The translations under genes and the position numbers were made by a program. From the NCBI GenBank assembly GCA_037176705.1, contig JBAWUJ010000065.1, forward strand, positions 62,001 through 126,000: a stretch of 64,000 bases of DNA, read 5' to 3'. The DNA is from Molossus alvarezi. Lineage: Eukaryota > Chordata > Mammalia > Chiroptera > Molossidae. The notes beneath the pieces were generated by a model. It searched no databases. It saw only the letters and a list, made by a program, of their open reading frames with translations, and was not told the origin of the DNA. Shown here piece after piece: positions 22,859-33,045 of this stretch; within the stretch, counting starts at the first letter, position 1; the number at the start of each line of letters is the position of its first letter.

Positions 22859-23730
22859 GAAAAGAGATCCTAAGTATATGACAGATGTTTTCCCTTCTGT
22901 CTCAGACATCGCATAGGTGACTAACAGAATCTGGATCATTGTGGTGATTTCCTGGTGGGTCCCTGAGAAACCCATGTCTCCTCTAAAGCTGTGACAAAGC
23001 ACAAGAGTAAGTATAGATGGCTCTTTTGAGAGGGGCAGTGAGACACACCCTCTCTGCCTTGGGGGACACAGTGAAGCACCTGCATGTGGTCAGCCATGAA
23101 GAATATATTCCAGATTGTCCCAGTCAGCAGCTCATAAATATACAGGCATTCACTGAAGCCAATAGGGAGAGTGTACTGTGTCCACAAATTGAGTTCGGCT
23201 GAAGTTGGAACAAGATCTTGTCCAGATTGCAGATGGCAACGCTTGTCCACCCACCATTTACATGCTGCCCAGCTGACCTCAGGCAGAGGACAAGCTATGT
23301 CATCGTTTGCACAATACATTTCTAACTTCTTCCCAAAGAGCTGTGCTGTGTTGCAGCAGCAAAATGAGTGTGGACAAACTGGCACAATGAAAGGCATGAG
23401 AGACTCCTGAACTTGAGCAAAAAGCAAGATTTGCTTCTGTGCAGTATCCTCTGGGGAAGTCTTTTCACTGTTGCTTGACAGCCAAATAACTATGTTCTTT
23501 AGGGGTTTCCTGTACACTTGACCGCTCATGAGTGTTATACAACTGATTGTATCCAAGGCTTCATTGCTTTGACACAGGTTAGCCTTTGTCTTTTGTGTAT
23601 GACTGACAGATGCAGGCTGCTGCACTGCACGCCTGCTGACATTCACGCAGAACTGCACTCCCTCCTTGCTCTGAGTAAGCCCTCTGGGTAAGTAGTCCTG
23701 CACACTTCCTTGCAAGCCAGCCCCACAGAG
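22800..23730 (-). repeat. Unrecognised duplicated sequence, copy 2
   Basis: Direct-orientation partner of 16640-17740. The copies are well diverged, with indels, so the duplication is older than the SINE insertions in the adjoining arm. It lies upstream (minus sense) of TSPY copy A but has no counterpart next to copy B. Confidence 0.7.
22936..23715 (-). CDS. Unrecognised 259-codon open frame
   Basis: The longest uninterrupted frame in the window that is not retroelement sequence. It starts MQGSVQDYLPRGL and is rich in Cys, Trp, Ser and Leu (CPHSFCCCN, WAACKWW). There is no clear signal peptide, transmembrane pattern or domain that I know. The diverged copy at 16.6-17.7 kb does not keep this frame, which argues against a conserved protein. 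No Kozak context or splice sites decide the ends. Alternatives are a chance frame in non-coding duplicated DNA or part of an unrecognised retroelement. Confidence 0.22.
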   Translation of the reverse strand: MQGSVQDYLPRGLTQSKEGVQFCVNVSRRAVQQPASVSHTQKTKANLCQSNEALDTISCITLMSGQVYRKPLKNIVIWLSSNSEKTSPEDTAQKQILLFAQVQESLMPFIVPVCPHSFCCCNTAQLFGKKLEMYCANDDIACPLPEVSWAACKWWVDKRCHLQSGQDLVPTSAELNLWTQYTLPIGFSECLYIYELLTGTIWNIFFMADHMQVLHCVPQGREGVSHCPSQKSHLYLLLCFVTALEETWVSQGPTRKSPQ

Positions 23731-23818
23731 AAAGGTTGACTCTCCCTGTTAAGTTTTCTCCTTGACACAACCCTGCCCAGGTCTTTAGCAATCATGCCTA
23801 CCTGAAAAAAAATCTCTC

Positions 23819-24480
23819 TTCTGTCATACAGAAGTAAGTGAGATCATATGATACTTGTCTTTTTCTGCTTGGCTTGTTTCACTTAGGATAATACTTTCCA
23901 GGTCCCCCCATGTCCTCGCCAAGAAAAAGCAATCTTTCTTTCTTACAGCTGCATAGTACTCCATTGTGTACAGGTACCAGAGATATTTTTTTTATCCATT
24001 TTTCTGCTGATGAATATTTGGGCTGTTTCCAGATCATAGCTATTATAAATATTGCTGCTATAAACATGGGGGTACATATATTCTTTCTGATTGGTGTTTC
24101 AGGCTTTGTACAGTATATTTCTAGAAGTGGGATTACTGGATCAAATGGAAGCTCAATTTTTAATTTTTTGAGGTAACACCATATTGTTTTCCATAGTGGC
24201 TGCACCAGTCTGAATTCCCACCAGCAGTGCACTAGAGTCCCCTTTTCTCCACACCCTCGGCAAACTTTTTGATGATTTGTGGATGGCGGCCATTCTGACA
24301 GATGTGAGGTGATGCCTCATTGTTGTTTAGAAGAGGGGTTGGGGGGAAATAAACCACAGAACTTATATGCATGCACGAACAACCAATGGCCATGGACAAC
24401 AAAGCCGGGTAATGGGTGGGGGTGGATGGGAAAGAGGGTGTCAGTGGGTAAAAAAAAAACAATTTGTAACAAAAATTAAT
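23819..24480 (+). mobile_element. Twin-primed L1 insertion
   Basis: 23819-24328 is the L1 ORF2 C-terminal region in reverse (minus frame 23879-24232, VHNGVLCSCKKERL). 24329-24480 is the L1 3'UTR in forward orientation, with ACAGAACTTATATGC, and ends in an A-rich tail. An inverted 5' part joined to a sense 3' part with tail is the classic twin-priming product on the plus strand. Confidence 0.8.
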
Positions 24481-24499
24481 TAATAATTTTTTATTTATT

Positions 24500-24740
24500 T
24501 ATTTATTTTTTATCCTCACCCGAGGACATCTTTCGATAGTTTGTTCAGATAGAGTGAGAGGGAGAGAGAGAGAGAGAAGCATCGACGTGAAAGCAACACA
24601 TCGAGTGGCTGCCACCCACACGACCCAACCAGGGCTGGGGACAAACTGCAACCAAGGTACATGCCCTTAGCGGGAACCGAACCCGGGTCTCTCCGGACCG
24701 CAGGCTGACGCTCTAACCGCTGAGCCAAACCGGCCAGGGC
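24500..24740 (-). mobile_element. Ves-type SINE
   Basis: The plus strand reads TTTTTATCCTCACCCGAGGA at the reversed tail, then the reversed body and head CGCTGAGCCAAACCGGCCAG. Well preserved. It separates two L1 3' ends. Confidence 0.93.
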
Positions 24741-24744
24741 AAAA

Positions 24745-24915
24745 TTTTTAAAGGAAGTTTTGGGAGAGGGAAGAGATAAACCACAGAACTTATATGAGTG
24801 TACACATAACCAATAAAGATGGACAACAGCTGGGGATGGGGTGGGAGGGAATGGGGAGGAGGGTGTCAATGGGGAAAAAAGGAGAAACATCTGTAACAAA
24901 AATAAAATAAAAAAT
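24745..24915 (+). mobile_element. L1 3'UTR end
   Basis: Repeats the terminal L1 sequence (GGGAGAGGGAAGAGATAAAC, then GGAGAAACATCTGTAACAAA) and ends in an A-rich tail. It resembles 24329-24480 but is a second copy, not its continuation. Heavily 5'-truncated. Confidence 0.85.
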
Positions 24916-24995
24916 CTCTGAACTATGTAACAGCAAAGTTCAATTTCAGACCAAATACAAGAAACCATTTTTGCTGTATTTGATGTGTCTGTGCT

Positions 24996-25007
24996 GCCAC
25001 CTAGTGC
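24996..25007 (-). promoter_or_regulatory. CTCF-like core, array unit 1 (one mismatch)
   Basis: GCCACCTAGTGC, one base from the pattern GCCMYCTRSTGG (reverse complement of the CTCF core CCASYAGRKGGC). Confidence 0.4.
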
Positions 25008-25146
25008 ACATAAGGAAGAATGCTCTATGAATGTACAATCCAATCCAGAGGTGTCCTTTACATACTGATATACTACATCTACATATTACTAAAAATTAAT
25101 ACATGCTAATTTTAGGAAATTTAGAATATCCTGGAAGGTAAAAACA

Positions 25147-25710
25147 AAAAAAATTCCCCATTCTCCTAAAACTATTCCAAAAAATTCAAGAAAATGGAAG
25201 ACTCCCAATCTCTTTTTATGAAGTCAGCATAATTTTAATTCTTAAACCAGATAAAGATACTACAAATAAAGAAAACTACAGGCCAATTTTCCTGATAAAC
25301 GTAGATGCCAAAATTTCTAACAAAATATTAGTAAATCATATCCATCAATACATTAAAAAATTTATTCATCTTGTCCTAGTGGGATTCATCCCTAGAATGC
25401 AAGGAAGGTACATTATTTGCATATCAATATATGTGATACACCACATAAACACAATGACAGATAAATCCATACAATCTTATCAATAATTGCTGGAATTGCA
25501 ATTACTGTGCATTGCAGCTGTGAGTATACAATGGTGCAGCCCCTGTGGAACTGGTGCGGTGATTCCTCAAAAAACCTAAGTATCGAATTAGCATATGGTG
25601 CAACAATCCCGCTGGTGGATATGGACCCAAAAGAAGGCAAAGCAGGGGTGCCAGAAGGTATTTGCACTCCTATGATCACAGCAGCGTTATTCCTAGAAGC
25701 CAAGAGGTGG
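25147..25710 (+). mobile_element. L1 ORF2 fragments inside the array
   Basis: 25147-25490 is L1 RT sequence (GTGGGATTCATCCCTAGAAT). 25500-25710 is a more diverged ORF2 tail-like piece with a 101-codon frame (25507-25812) reading MDPKEGKAGVPEGICTPMIT. The second piece looks older than or from a different L1 lineage. Both lengthen array unit 1. Confidence 0.7.
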
Positions 25711-25714
25711 AAAC

Positions 25715-26062
25715 CACCCAAACAATCCTTGGTCAGGGCACATACTAAAATGAACAGTGAAGGAATAAATAAGTGGAACAACAGATTTATGTCTGTCTCT
25801 TTCTTCCTGTGATTCTTTCTCTTTCTCTCCAAAAACAATCAATAAAAACATTTTCAATAATATTTCTATTGACTCTTTGAAGATAGAGGATGGGAGAGAG
25901 AGAAACATAGATGTGAGAGAGAAACATTGATGGGCTGCCTTCTGTACGCCCTTTACTGGGGATGGAGCCTGCATCCCGGGCCTGTACTCTGACTAGGGAT
26001 CAGACTGGAACTCTCAAGAAACGGGACAACCCTCACTCCACTGAGACACACTGGCCAGGCAA
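25715..26062. mobile_element. Two SINE pieces in opposite orientation
   Basis: 25715-25850 (+) starts mid-SINE at TTGGTCAGGGCACATACTAA and ends with an A-rich tail. 25856-26062 (-) shows a reversed body and the reversed head CCACTGAGACACACTGGCCA. Both are diverged, older Ves-like copies. Confidence 0.7.
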
Positions 26063-26165
26063 TAAAAAGTTTTTTAAAAACCACTGAACTATATAACAGC
26101 CACAATCAATTTCTGACCAAATGCAGTGAAACCATTTTTTTCCATTTATTTGATATGTTCATGCC

Positions 26166-26177
26166 GCCATCTAGTGG
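26166..26177 (-). promoter_or_regulatory. CTCF-like core, array unit 2
   Basis: GCCATCTAGTGG fits the pattern GCCMYCTRSTGG at every position. Binding is inferred from sequence only. Confidence 0.5.
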
Positions 26178-26224
26178 AATGATAGAAGAATGCTCTATAA
26201 ATGTAGAAGCCTGCAAGTATTCAC

Positions 26225-26370
26225 AATATGCCATGTAAGCGGGTTCGATATCTGCTCAGGGCTAATACAAGAATCAACAAATCAATGCATAGTAAGTGGG
26301 ACAACAAATTGATCTCTCCCTCTCAGTTTTTCTTTCACTCTTTCCAAAGTCTATTAATGAAAATAATTTG
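26225..26370 (+). mobile_element. Truncated old SINE at an array-unit border
   Basis: GGGTTCGATATCTGCTCAGG box B-like segment, CT-rich body and A-rich end immediately before the next unit start. The SINE-then-unit order repeats across the array. Confidence 0.65.
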
Positions 26371-26451
26371 AAATCACTAAACTAAAAAACAGCCATGTTC
26401 TATTTTAGAACAAATACTCAGAAATCATTCTTGCTACTTATTGGATGTGCT

Positions 26452-26463
26452 GCCACCTAGTGG
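26452..26463 (-). promoter_or_regulatory. CTCF-like core, array unit 3
   Basis: GCCACCTAGTGG, full match to the minus-strand CTCF core pattern. Confidence 0.5.
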
Positions 26464-26817
26464 AAAAATGGAAAAATGCTCCGTGAATGTAGAATTAGGG
26501 ATAAAATCCATGTGTTCGTACATATTGACAGTTACTACACATACATTATTATTTAAAAATAATCCTTGCACAATTTAGAAAATTTACAGTACTTAGAAAA
26601 GTAGAAAGAAGAAAACTTACCAATAATGTCACTTTGCCATTGTTGCACGATTCTGAGTGCCTGGGCAGGGGAGATAGAAAGATCAAGGTGCACTTCTCTC
26701 TGTATCCAGTCAACTTTTCTGCCCTTTGGGTGCTAACCTTGAACTTAGTTTTGATACTTGATGTTTGCTTTGCTCACCTATCATCAAGCCCTTGTAAAAA
26801 TTAAATTTAGCCCAGGA

Positions 26818-27000
26818 AGAGAGATTCAGTGGTTGAGCAGGAGCCCTCGCAACAAGAGGTCACGAGTTGGATTCCTGGTCAGGGCTCGTGCCAGGGTTGT
26901 GGGATAGATCCCCACTAGGGGGCGTGCAAGAGGCAGCCGATAGATGTATCTTTCTCCCTCTCTCTCTCTCACCAAAACATCAATACAAATGTTTTAAAAA
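26818..27000 (+). mobile_element. Ves-like SINE carrying a CTCF-like site
   Basis: The head includes TTCAGTGGTTGAGCAGG, box B GGATTCCTGGTCAGGGCTCG, then TCCCCACTAGGGGGCGTGCA and GAGGCAGCCGATAGATGTAT before CT and A tails. It interrupts array unit 3 between TAAAATT... segments. Confidence 0.85.
26912..26924 (+). promoter_or_regulatory. Strong CTCF-like core inside a SINE
   Basis: CCACTAGGGGGCG matches the plus-strand core CCASYAGRKGGC fully and sits in the body of the SINE at 26818-27000. Its orientation is opposite to the array-unit motifs. Confidence 0.55.
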
Positions 27001-27429
27001 GTATTAAAATTTAACCCTATAAATGTATTTCAGTTGCTTTAAGTTCCGTTAGTTGTTTCAGAATTTCTGTTTGTTTTTAGTACTTTAAAAAAGTATATCT
27101 TTATTGTTTCAAGGACAGAAGTCTCTGCATTTTCCCTTCCGGATACCCTCCTTCCTGCTCCCCATATGCCCCTCACCTTCACTGCACTGTTGTCTGCAGT
27201 GCATTGCACACCAATAACCAATATGCATTGGTTATGCATATATTCATATAAGTACTTTGGCTTATATCTTGTTTTATTTTTCATTACGATAAAATGTTGC
27301 AGTAAATAACTTTTGGTATAGGAATATATTTACACACACACACGGTTATATACGCAACTAATTCGGCAGTTTAAATGACAAACAGGGTCTTGCTGAATGG
27401 ATACACGCATTTATAAACTTAATAGATAT

Positions 27430-27570
27430 TGCACTGGCAGGTAGCTGAGTTGGGTAGAGTCTCATCCCGATTCGCCAAGGTTTTAGGTTCCATCCTTCTA
27501 CATAACTCGTAATAGGGGCAACTAACGAATGAATCTCACCTCTCCAAAATCAATCCATGAATACAAAATT
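27430..27570 (+). mobile_element. Old SINE at array-unit border
   Basis: GCACTGGCAGGTAGCTGAGT head, then GTCTCATCCCG and a box B-like TTAGGTTCCATCC. Heavily diverged. Confidence 0.6.
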
Positions 27571-27661
27571 AAAACTATCACTGAACTATTTAACAGCCAC
27601 ATTCAATTTCAGACCACAAACCAAAAAACCATTTTGGCTATTTCTTCGCTATGTGTATACT

Positions 27662-27673
27662 GCCACCCAGTGG
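27662..27673 (-). promoter_or_regulatory. CTCF-like core, array unit 4 (one mismatch)
   Basis: GCCACCCAGTGG; one base differs from the core pattern. Confidence 0.4.
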
Positions 27674-28227
27674 AAGCATAGAAGAATGCATTACGACTGC
27701 AAAATCATTCATCTAGTCCAGATGTGTTTTTACATATTAATAACGATTCTAAAAACAATTCATCATTAAAAATTAATATATGCCCATTCTAGAAAATTGA
27801 TAGTATTCCAAACAGTAAAATATAGGGAAAATATCTGCCATCATCTCACTATTCCAATTCGTTCCAAATTCTGAATTTCTGCACAGGGAAGATAGAAAGA
27901 TCAAGGTGCAGTTGTTCTTGCCACAGACAGTTCAATTATTTGCTTTCCGGCACTAACCTTGAATTTACTTTTGATACTTGATTCTTACTGTCTGCTCAAG
28001 CCTCTTAAAAAAATACTAGTAATTGGACTTCAACAAGATACCTTGGTTGATTCAAGTTCTGTCTCTAGTTTCAGGTTTTTGTTTTATTTTGGTTTTGACA
28101 AAATGTTGTAATAATCATCTTATATACAGTATAGTGTAATTACAAACCCATTTCTATAGTGTAAAATGCAAATGGGGTCATGCTCAACGGCTTCATGCAT
28201 TTATAAATGTAAGTGATGTTTCCCTGG

Positions 28228-28420
28228 CCAAGGAATTGAGTGAGTAAGAGTGTCATCCCGCCACTCCAAGTACACGTGCTCTGTATCCAGACAGGGTAAT
28301 ATGCAAAACTCAACTAATTAATACATAAAGAAGGGGAACAACAAATAGATATTTCTCTGTCTCTCTCTTTCTCTGTCTCTCTTGCTCAAAAATTAATCAA
28401 TATTTCTATTTAAAAATCAC
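28228..28420 (+). mobile_element. Old SINE at array-unit border
   Basis: Head TCCCTGGCCAAGGAATTGAG, then GAGTGTCATCCCG, a CT-rich run and an A-rich end followed at once by the next unit start. Confidence 0.75.
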
Positions 28421-28489
28421 TGAACTTTAGAACAGCCACGTTCAATTTCAGACAAAACACAGTAAAACGATTTTTAATAAGCATATGCT

Positions 28490-28501
28490 GCCACCTTGTG
28501 G
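28490..28501 (-). promoter_or_regulatory. CTCF-like core, array unit 5 (one mismatch)
   Basis: GCCACCTTGTGG; one base differs from the core pattern. Confidence 0.4.
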
Positions 28502-28644
28502 ACATATAAAAGAATTCCTTCCGAATGCAAAATACGAGAATATATATATCTTGGTGAAAATATATAACACTTTCTACAGTGTAAATTCAACACAAAGTTG
28601 TTTTCAATCGTACATTCACTTATAAATTTGATGGTTATATCCCT

Positions 28645-28840
28645 GGCTGGGTTGCGGAGTTTGTTAAAGCATCATCTCCATAGGTCAGGATTGGAAGTTT
28701 GCTCCCTGGTCATGGCACATACAAGAATAAGCCAGTGAATGGCGCATAAGCAGAACAACAACTTGATGTTTCTCTTTCCTCATTCCCTCTATTTCTCTTG
28801 CTCTTTCCCAAAAATCAATCAATAAATAATATATTTTTAA
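28645..28840 (+). mobile_element. Old SINE at array-unit border
   Basis: Head CCCTGGCTGGGTTGCGGAGT, body with CAACTTGATGTTTCTCTTTC and an A-rich end. Same position in the unit as the SINE at 28228. Confidence 0.75.
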
Positions 28841-28917
28841 ATCACTTATATAACAGCCACGTTTAATTTCTGACCAACTACAGTGAAACAATTTTTGCTC
28901 TTTATTTGATGTATGTT

Positions 28918-28929
28918 GCCACCTAGTGG
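28918..28929 (-). promoter_or_regulatory. CTCF-like core, array unit 6
   Basis: GCCACCTAGTGG, full match. Unit 7 has the decayed TCCCACCTAGTA at 29772-29783. Confidence 0.5.
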
Positions 28930-29341
28930 AAATATAGAAGAATGATCTATGAATGTACAACAAAATCCACATGGGTTCTTTATTTATTGATAAAGATACG
29001 ATCTATAACCTACTAATGTTAATACATGCACACTTTAGAAAATGTTAAGTATGCAGACACAGAGAAAGAAAACCCTGACCAGTAAAATAATTTGTTATCG
29101 CTTTAGGATTCTAATTCCTGAGCAGGAGAAATAGAAAGATAAAAGGTGCAGTTGTTCTCACTGTACAAAATCAACTTTAAGCTCTTTAGGGGTTAGTCTG
29201 GAACTTAATGGTCATACTTAATTTTTGCTTTGCTCACCTATCATCAAGACTCTTTCCAAAATATTAAAATTTCACCCTGTTTGGGTATTTTGTTTGCTTT
29301 AAACTATGTCTCTTCTTTCAGGTTTTATTTATTTTATGAAT

Positions 29342-29448
29342 TTGTGTGTGTGTGTGTGTGTGTGTGGTATGTGCCCCTAGCAGGAACCAAACCCGGGACT
29401 CTCTGGTCCGCAGGCCAACACTCAACCACTGAGCCAAACTGGCCAGGA
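29342..29448 (-). mobile_element. Truncated SINE next to a TG microsatellite
   Basis: 29342-29366 is a (TG)n run. 29371-29448 is a reversed SINE 5' part with CCTAGCAGGAACCAAACCCG and CACTGAGCCAAACTGGCCAG. The rest of the SINE is missing or replaced by the microsatellite. Confidence 0.8.
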
Positions 29449-29489
29449 CTTTATTTATTTTAACACAGTATAAAAAGTTGCAAAGAATA

Positions 29490-29690
29490 ATTTGTTAAAA
29501 CATCATCTGAAAATCCAAGGTTCAGGATGAATCCCAGGTCAAAGAACAGAAGAGAAAGAACAAATAAATGCATAAAGGAGTGGGGTGAAAAAAACGTTGT
29601 GTTTCTCTTTTCCTCTTTCTTGTTCTAGCTCTTTCTCTCTGCCAGTTTTTTCTTTCTCCAAAACCAATCAATAGATAAATACATTTAAAA
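29490..29690 (+). mobile_element. Old SINE at array-unit border
   Basis: AAACATCATCTGAAAATCCA and GGATGAATCCCAGGTCAAAG form a diverged tRNA-like half, followed by a CT-rich body and A-rich end before the last unit. Confidence 0.65.
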
Positions 29691-30067
29691 AATCACTGAA
29701 CTGTTTAATAGCAATGTTCAATTTCACACTAATTGCCAGGAACCATTTTTGCCATATTGATATGCCTGTGCTCCCACCTAGTAAACATAAGAAAGAAGGC
29801 TCTAAGAATGTAGAATACAATCCAGAAGTGTTCTTTACATAGTGATAAATTTCATCTACTTATTATTAAAAATTAATACTCATTAATTGTAGAAAACTGA
29901 GAATACCCAGGAAAGTACCAAAGAAGAAAAAAATTACCCATGATCTCACTTTGACATTGGTTCAGGACTCTGAGTTCTTCGGCAGGCAAGATAGAAAGAT
30001 TAAGGCATGGTTTTTCTATGTAAAAAGTCAGCTTTCCTGGTAAACATATAGGCACCCAGTATAAAGT

Positions 30068-30150
30068 AAATAAAACCTGAAAGAAGAGACAAAGTTTAAA
30101 GCAAACAAAGTACCTGAACAGGGTGAAATTTTAATATTTTAAAAAGGAGA
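30068..30150 (-). repeat. Inverted scrap of the array unit
   Basis: Reads as the reverse complement of 29258-29326: AAAGTTTAAAGCAAACAAAG here against CTTTGTTT.../GTTTGCTTTAAACTATG there, plus GGGTGAAATTTTAATATTTT against AAAATATTAAAATTTCACCC. The array ends in a local inversion immediately before the L1. Confidence 0.8.
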
Positions 30151-30154
30151 AATT

Positions 30155-32021
30155 GACAGCAATACAATTATTGGGAGGGTCTGCAACACCCTGCTGACAT
30201 CACTGGATAGATCCTCTAGACAAAAATATTAACAAGGAAACAGATTTTAAATGATGCACTAGATCACACAGATTTAATGGATACTTACAGAGAATTACAT
30301 CCCAAACTGCACAATTGACACTTCTCAAGTGCGCATGGGACATTCTCAAAGAGGGACTACATGTTAGGACACAAACTAAATTTCTACACATTCAAGAAGA
30401 CTGAAATCATATCAAGCACCCTGTCAGATCATAATGGCATGAAACTAGAAATCAATGACAACAAAGACATGCAAAAACCTTTAAACACAGAAAGAATAAA
30501 TAGCATGTTATTAAACAATGAATAGGTTACCAATGAGATCAAGGAATAAATAAAAAACTTCCTGAAAACCAATGAAAATGAACATACATCAATAAAATAT
30601 CTATGGGATGCAGCAAAAGCCATTCTGAGATGGAAGTTCATAGCACTACAGGGCTACCTCAAAAGGCAAGAAAATTTTCAAATGGACTATCTTACCTCAC
30701 AACTTAAAGAACTAGAAAGCAAACAAAAAGAAAAACACAAAGCAAGTAGAAGGAAAGAAACAGTACAGATCAGAGCAGAAATAACTGATATAGAGTTTTC
30801 AAAGAACATTTAAAAGATCAATGAAACAAAGAGCTGGTTCTTTGAAAAGATAAACAAGGTAGATAGACCCATAACTAGACTAACAAAAAATAAAACAGAG
30901 AACTCAAATAAACAAATTCAGAAATAAAAAAGAGGTAACAAGCTATACTACAGAAATACTAAGGATCATTAACTAATAATATGAACAATTATGTGCCAAC
31001 AAATTGGATAATCTAGGCAAAATGGACACATTTCTAGAAACACATAATCTCCCCAAACTGAACCATAAAGAGATAGAAAACTTGAACAGACCGGTAACAA
31101 GTAAGAAAATTAAAGCTGTAATTAAGAATCTACCAGCAAGCAAAACCCCAGTCCCAGATGGCTTCCTGGAGGAGTTTTATCGAATATTCAAAGAAGAACT
31201 AACCCCCATTTTCCTCAACCTAGTCCAAAAAATTCAAGCAGAGGGAAGACTTCCAAGCTCATTTTATGAGGCCAGCATAATGCTAATTCCAAAACCAGAT
31301 GAAGACGTACAAAGAAAAAAAACTACAAGCCAATATCCCTGATGAACATAGATGCCAAAATCCTTAAAAATATATTAGCAAATCAGAGCCAGCAATACAT
31401 TAAAAAATGTTTTATCCTGACCATGTGGGGTTCATCCCTGGAATGCAAGGATGGTACAATATTTGCATATCAATATATGTCATGCACCACATAAACAAAA
31501 TGACAGTTAAAATCCATATGATCAGATCAATAGATTCTGAAAAACCATTCAACAAAATCCCACACATTTCTGATAAAAACAGTCAGCAATGTGGGAATAG
31601 AGAAATCATATCTTGACATAAAAACAGTCAGCAATGTGGAAATAGAGAAATCATATCTCAACACATATGAAAGACCTACATCAACATCATACTCATTGGG
31701 CAAAAATTAAAAGCATTTTTTTCTAAAAACAGAAACAACACAAGGATGCCCACTCTCACCACTCTTATTTAACATAGTACTGGAAGTCTTAGCCACAGCA
31801 ATTAGACATGAAGAAAATAATGTAAGGGATACAAATTGGAAAGGAAGAAATAAAACTGTCATTATTTGCAAATTAAATGATACTGTACATAGACAACTCT
31901 AATGACTCCATCAAAAATATACTAGATTTAATAAATAAATTTGGCAGGTAGCAGGATACAAAATTAACATCAAGAAGTTGATGGCATACTTATATACCAA
32001 TAATGAACTCACAGAACAAGA

Positions 32022-32070
<49 letters not shown>

Positions 32071-33045
32071 CTCATTTACCATTGCAACAAAAAATTAAAA
32101 TACCTAGGAATAAACTTAACCAAAAAAGAAAAGGACCAATTTGCAGAAAACTAGGGGACATTGGGGGGGAAAAAAAAGAAGAAGATATTTTTAAAAACTG
32201 GAAGCATATACCTTGTTCACAGATTGAAAAAGTTAACATCATTAAAATGTCTATACTACCGAAAGCAATCTAGAGATTCAATAAAATATCCATTGAAATA
32301 CAAGTCATAATTCACAGAACTAGAACAAATACTTCAAAAGTTTATATAAAACAACAACAAAAAAAAAGCCCCCGAATAGCCACAGCAATCTTACAAAAGA
32401 AGAACAAAGTAGAAGGGATCACAATACTGGATATAAGGTTATACTACAAAGGCATTTTAATCAAAACACCTTGGTACTGGCTCAAGAACAGGCATACAGA
32501 TCAATGGAACAGAACAGAGAACATGAAAATTATGCTCAAAATTGACTCAAGACAATATGCTCAATTAATATTTGACAAAAGTGGCAAGAGCATACAGTTG
32601 AGTAAAAAGAGCCTCTTTAATAAATGGTGTTGGGAAAACTGGACAACTACATGCAAAAAAATGAAACATACCACCAGCTTACACCATACACAAGAATAAA
32701 CTCAAAATAGATAAAAGAATTAAATGTGACTCCTGAATCTATAAAAATACTAGAAGAAAATGTAGGCAACAACGTTTCAGTCATCACACGCAGCAGAATT
32801 TTTATTGTTACCATGCCTAAGGAAAGAAAAACAAAGGAAATAATAAACACATGGGACTACATCAAACTTAAACATTTCTAGACAGCAAAAGAAACAAGCA
32901 TCAAAATGGAAAGACAACCCACTATATGTGAGAGCATAATTGCCAACAATACATCAGATAAGTGGTTACTTTATCCACTGATCTATTGATGCACATACAA
33001 CTCATACAACTCAACAACAGAAAGACAAAGAACCCGATTGAAAAT
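30155..33045 (+). mobile_element. LINE-1 ORF2, truncated at both ends
   Basis: Begins in the endonuclease region and runs through RT (31004-31342, NLNRPVTSKKIKAVIKNLPA; then [12 protein letters not shown] near 31410) to the ORF2 C-terminal part. A duplicated segment of about 60 bp with GTCAGCAATGTGGRAATAGA recurs at 31580 and 31627. It stops near 33045 with no 3'UTR or tail. Frame-broken throughout. Confidence 0.9.
32025..32069. repeat. (AT)n microsatellite
   Basis: Uninterrupted alternating A and T inside the L1, at a position where the L1 at 42170 has ordinary sequence. Confidence 0.95.

Larger units (their letters stand above)
24916..30150 (+). repeat. Tandem array of about 0.85-kb units with CTCF-like motifs
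   Basis: Seven same-strand units begin near 24916, 26085, 26375, 27579, 28425, 28845 and 29694 with variants of ACTGAACTATTTAACAGCCA followed by TTCAATTTCAGACC. About 60-90 bp in lies a GCCACCTAGTGG-like core. Fuller units continue through GATAGAAAGATCAAGGTGCA and CACCTATCATCAAG and end in an old SINE. The spacing of 27579-28425 and 28845-29694 (about 850 bp) gives the basic unit; others carry deletions or L1/SINE insertions. No coding frame is conserved. I do not recognise it as a named satellite. Confidence 0.85.

Noticed and set aside
24516..25043. 175-codon minus-strand frame
   Set aside because: Runs through a SINE, an L1 3'UTR and the first array unit; an accident of repeat sequence.
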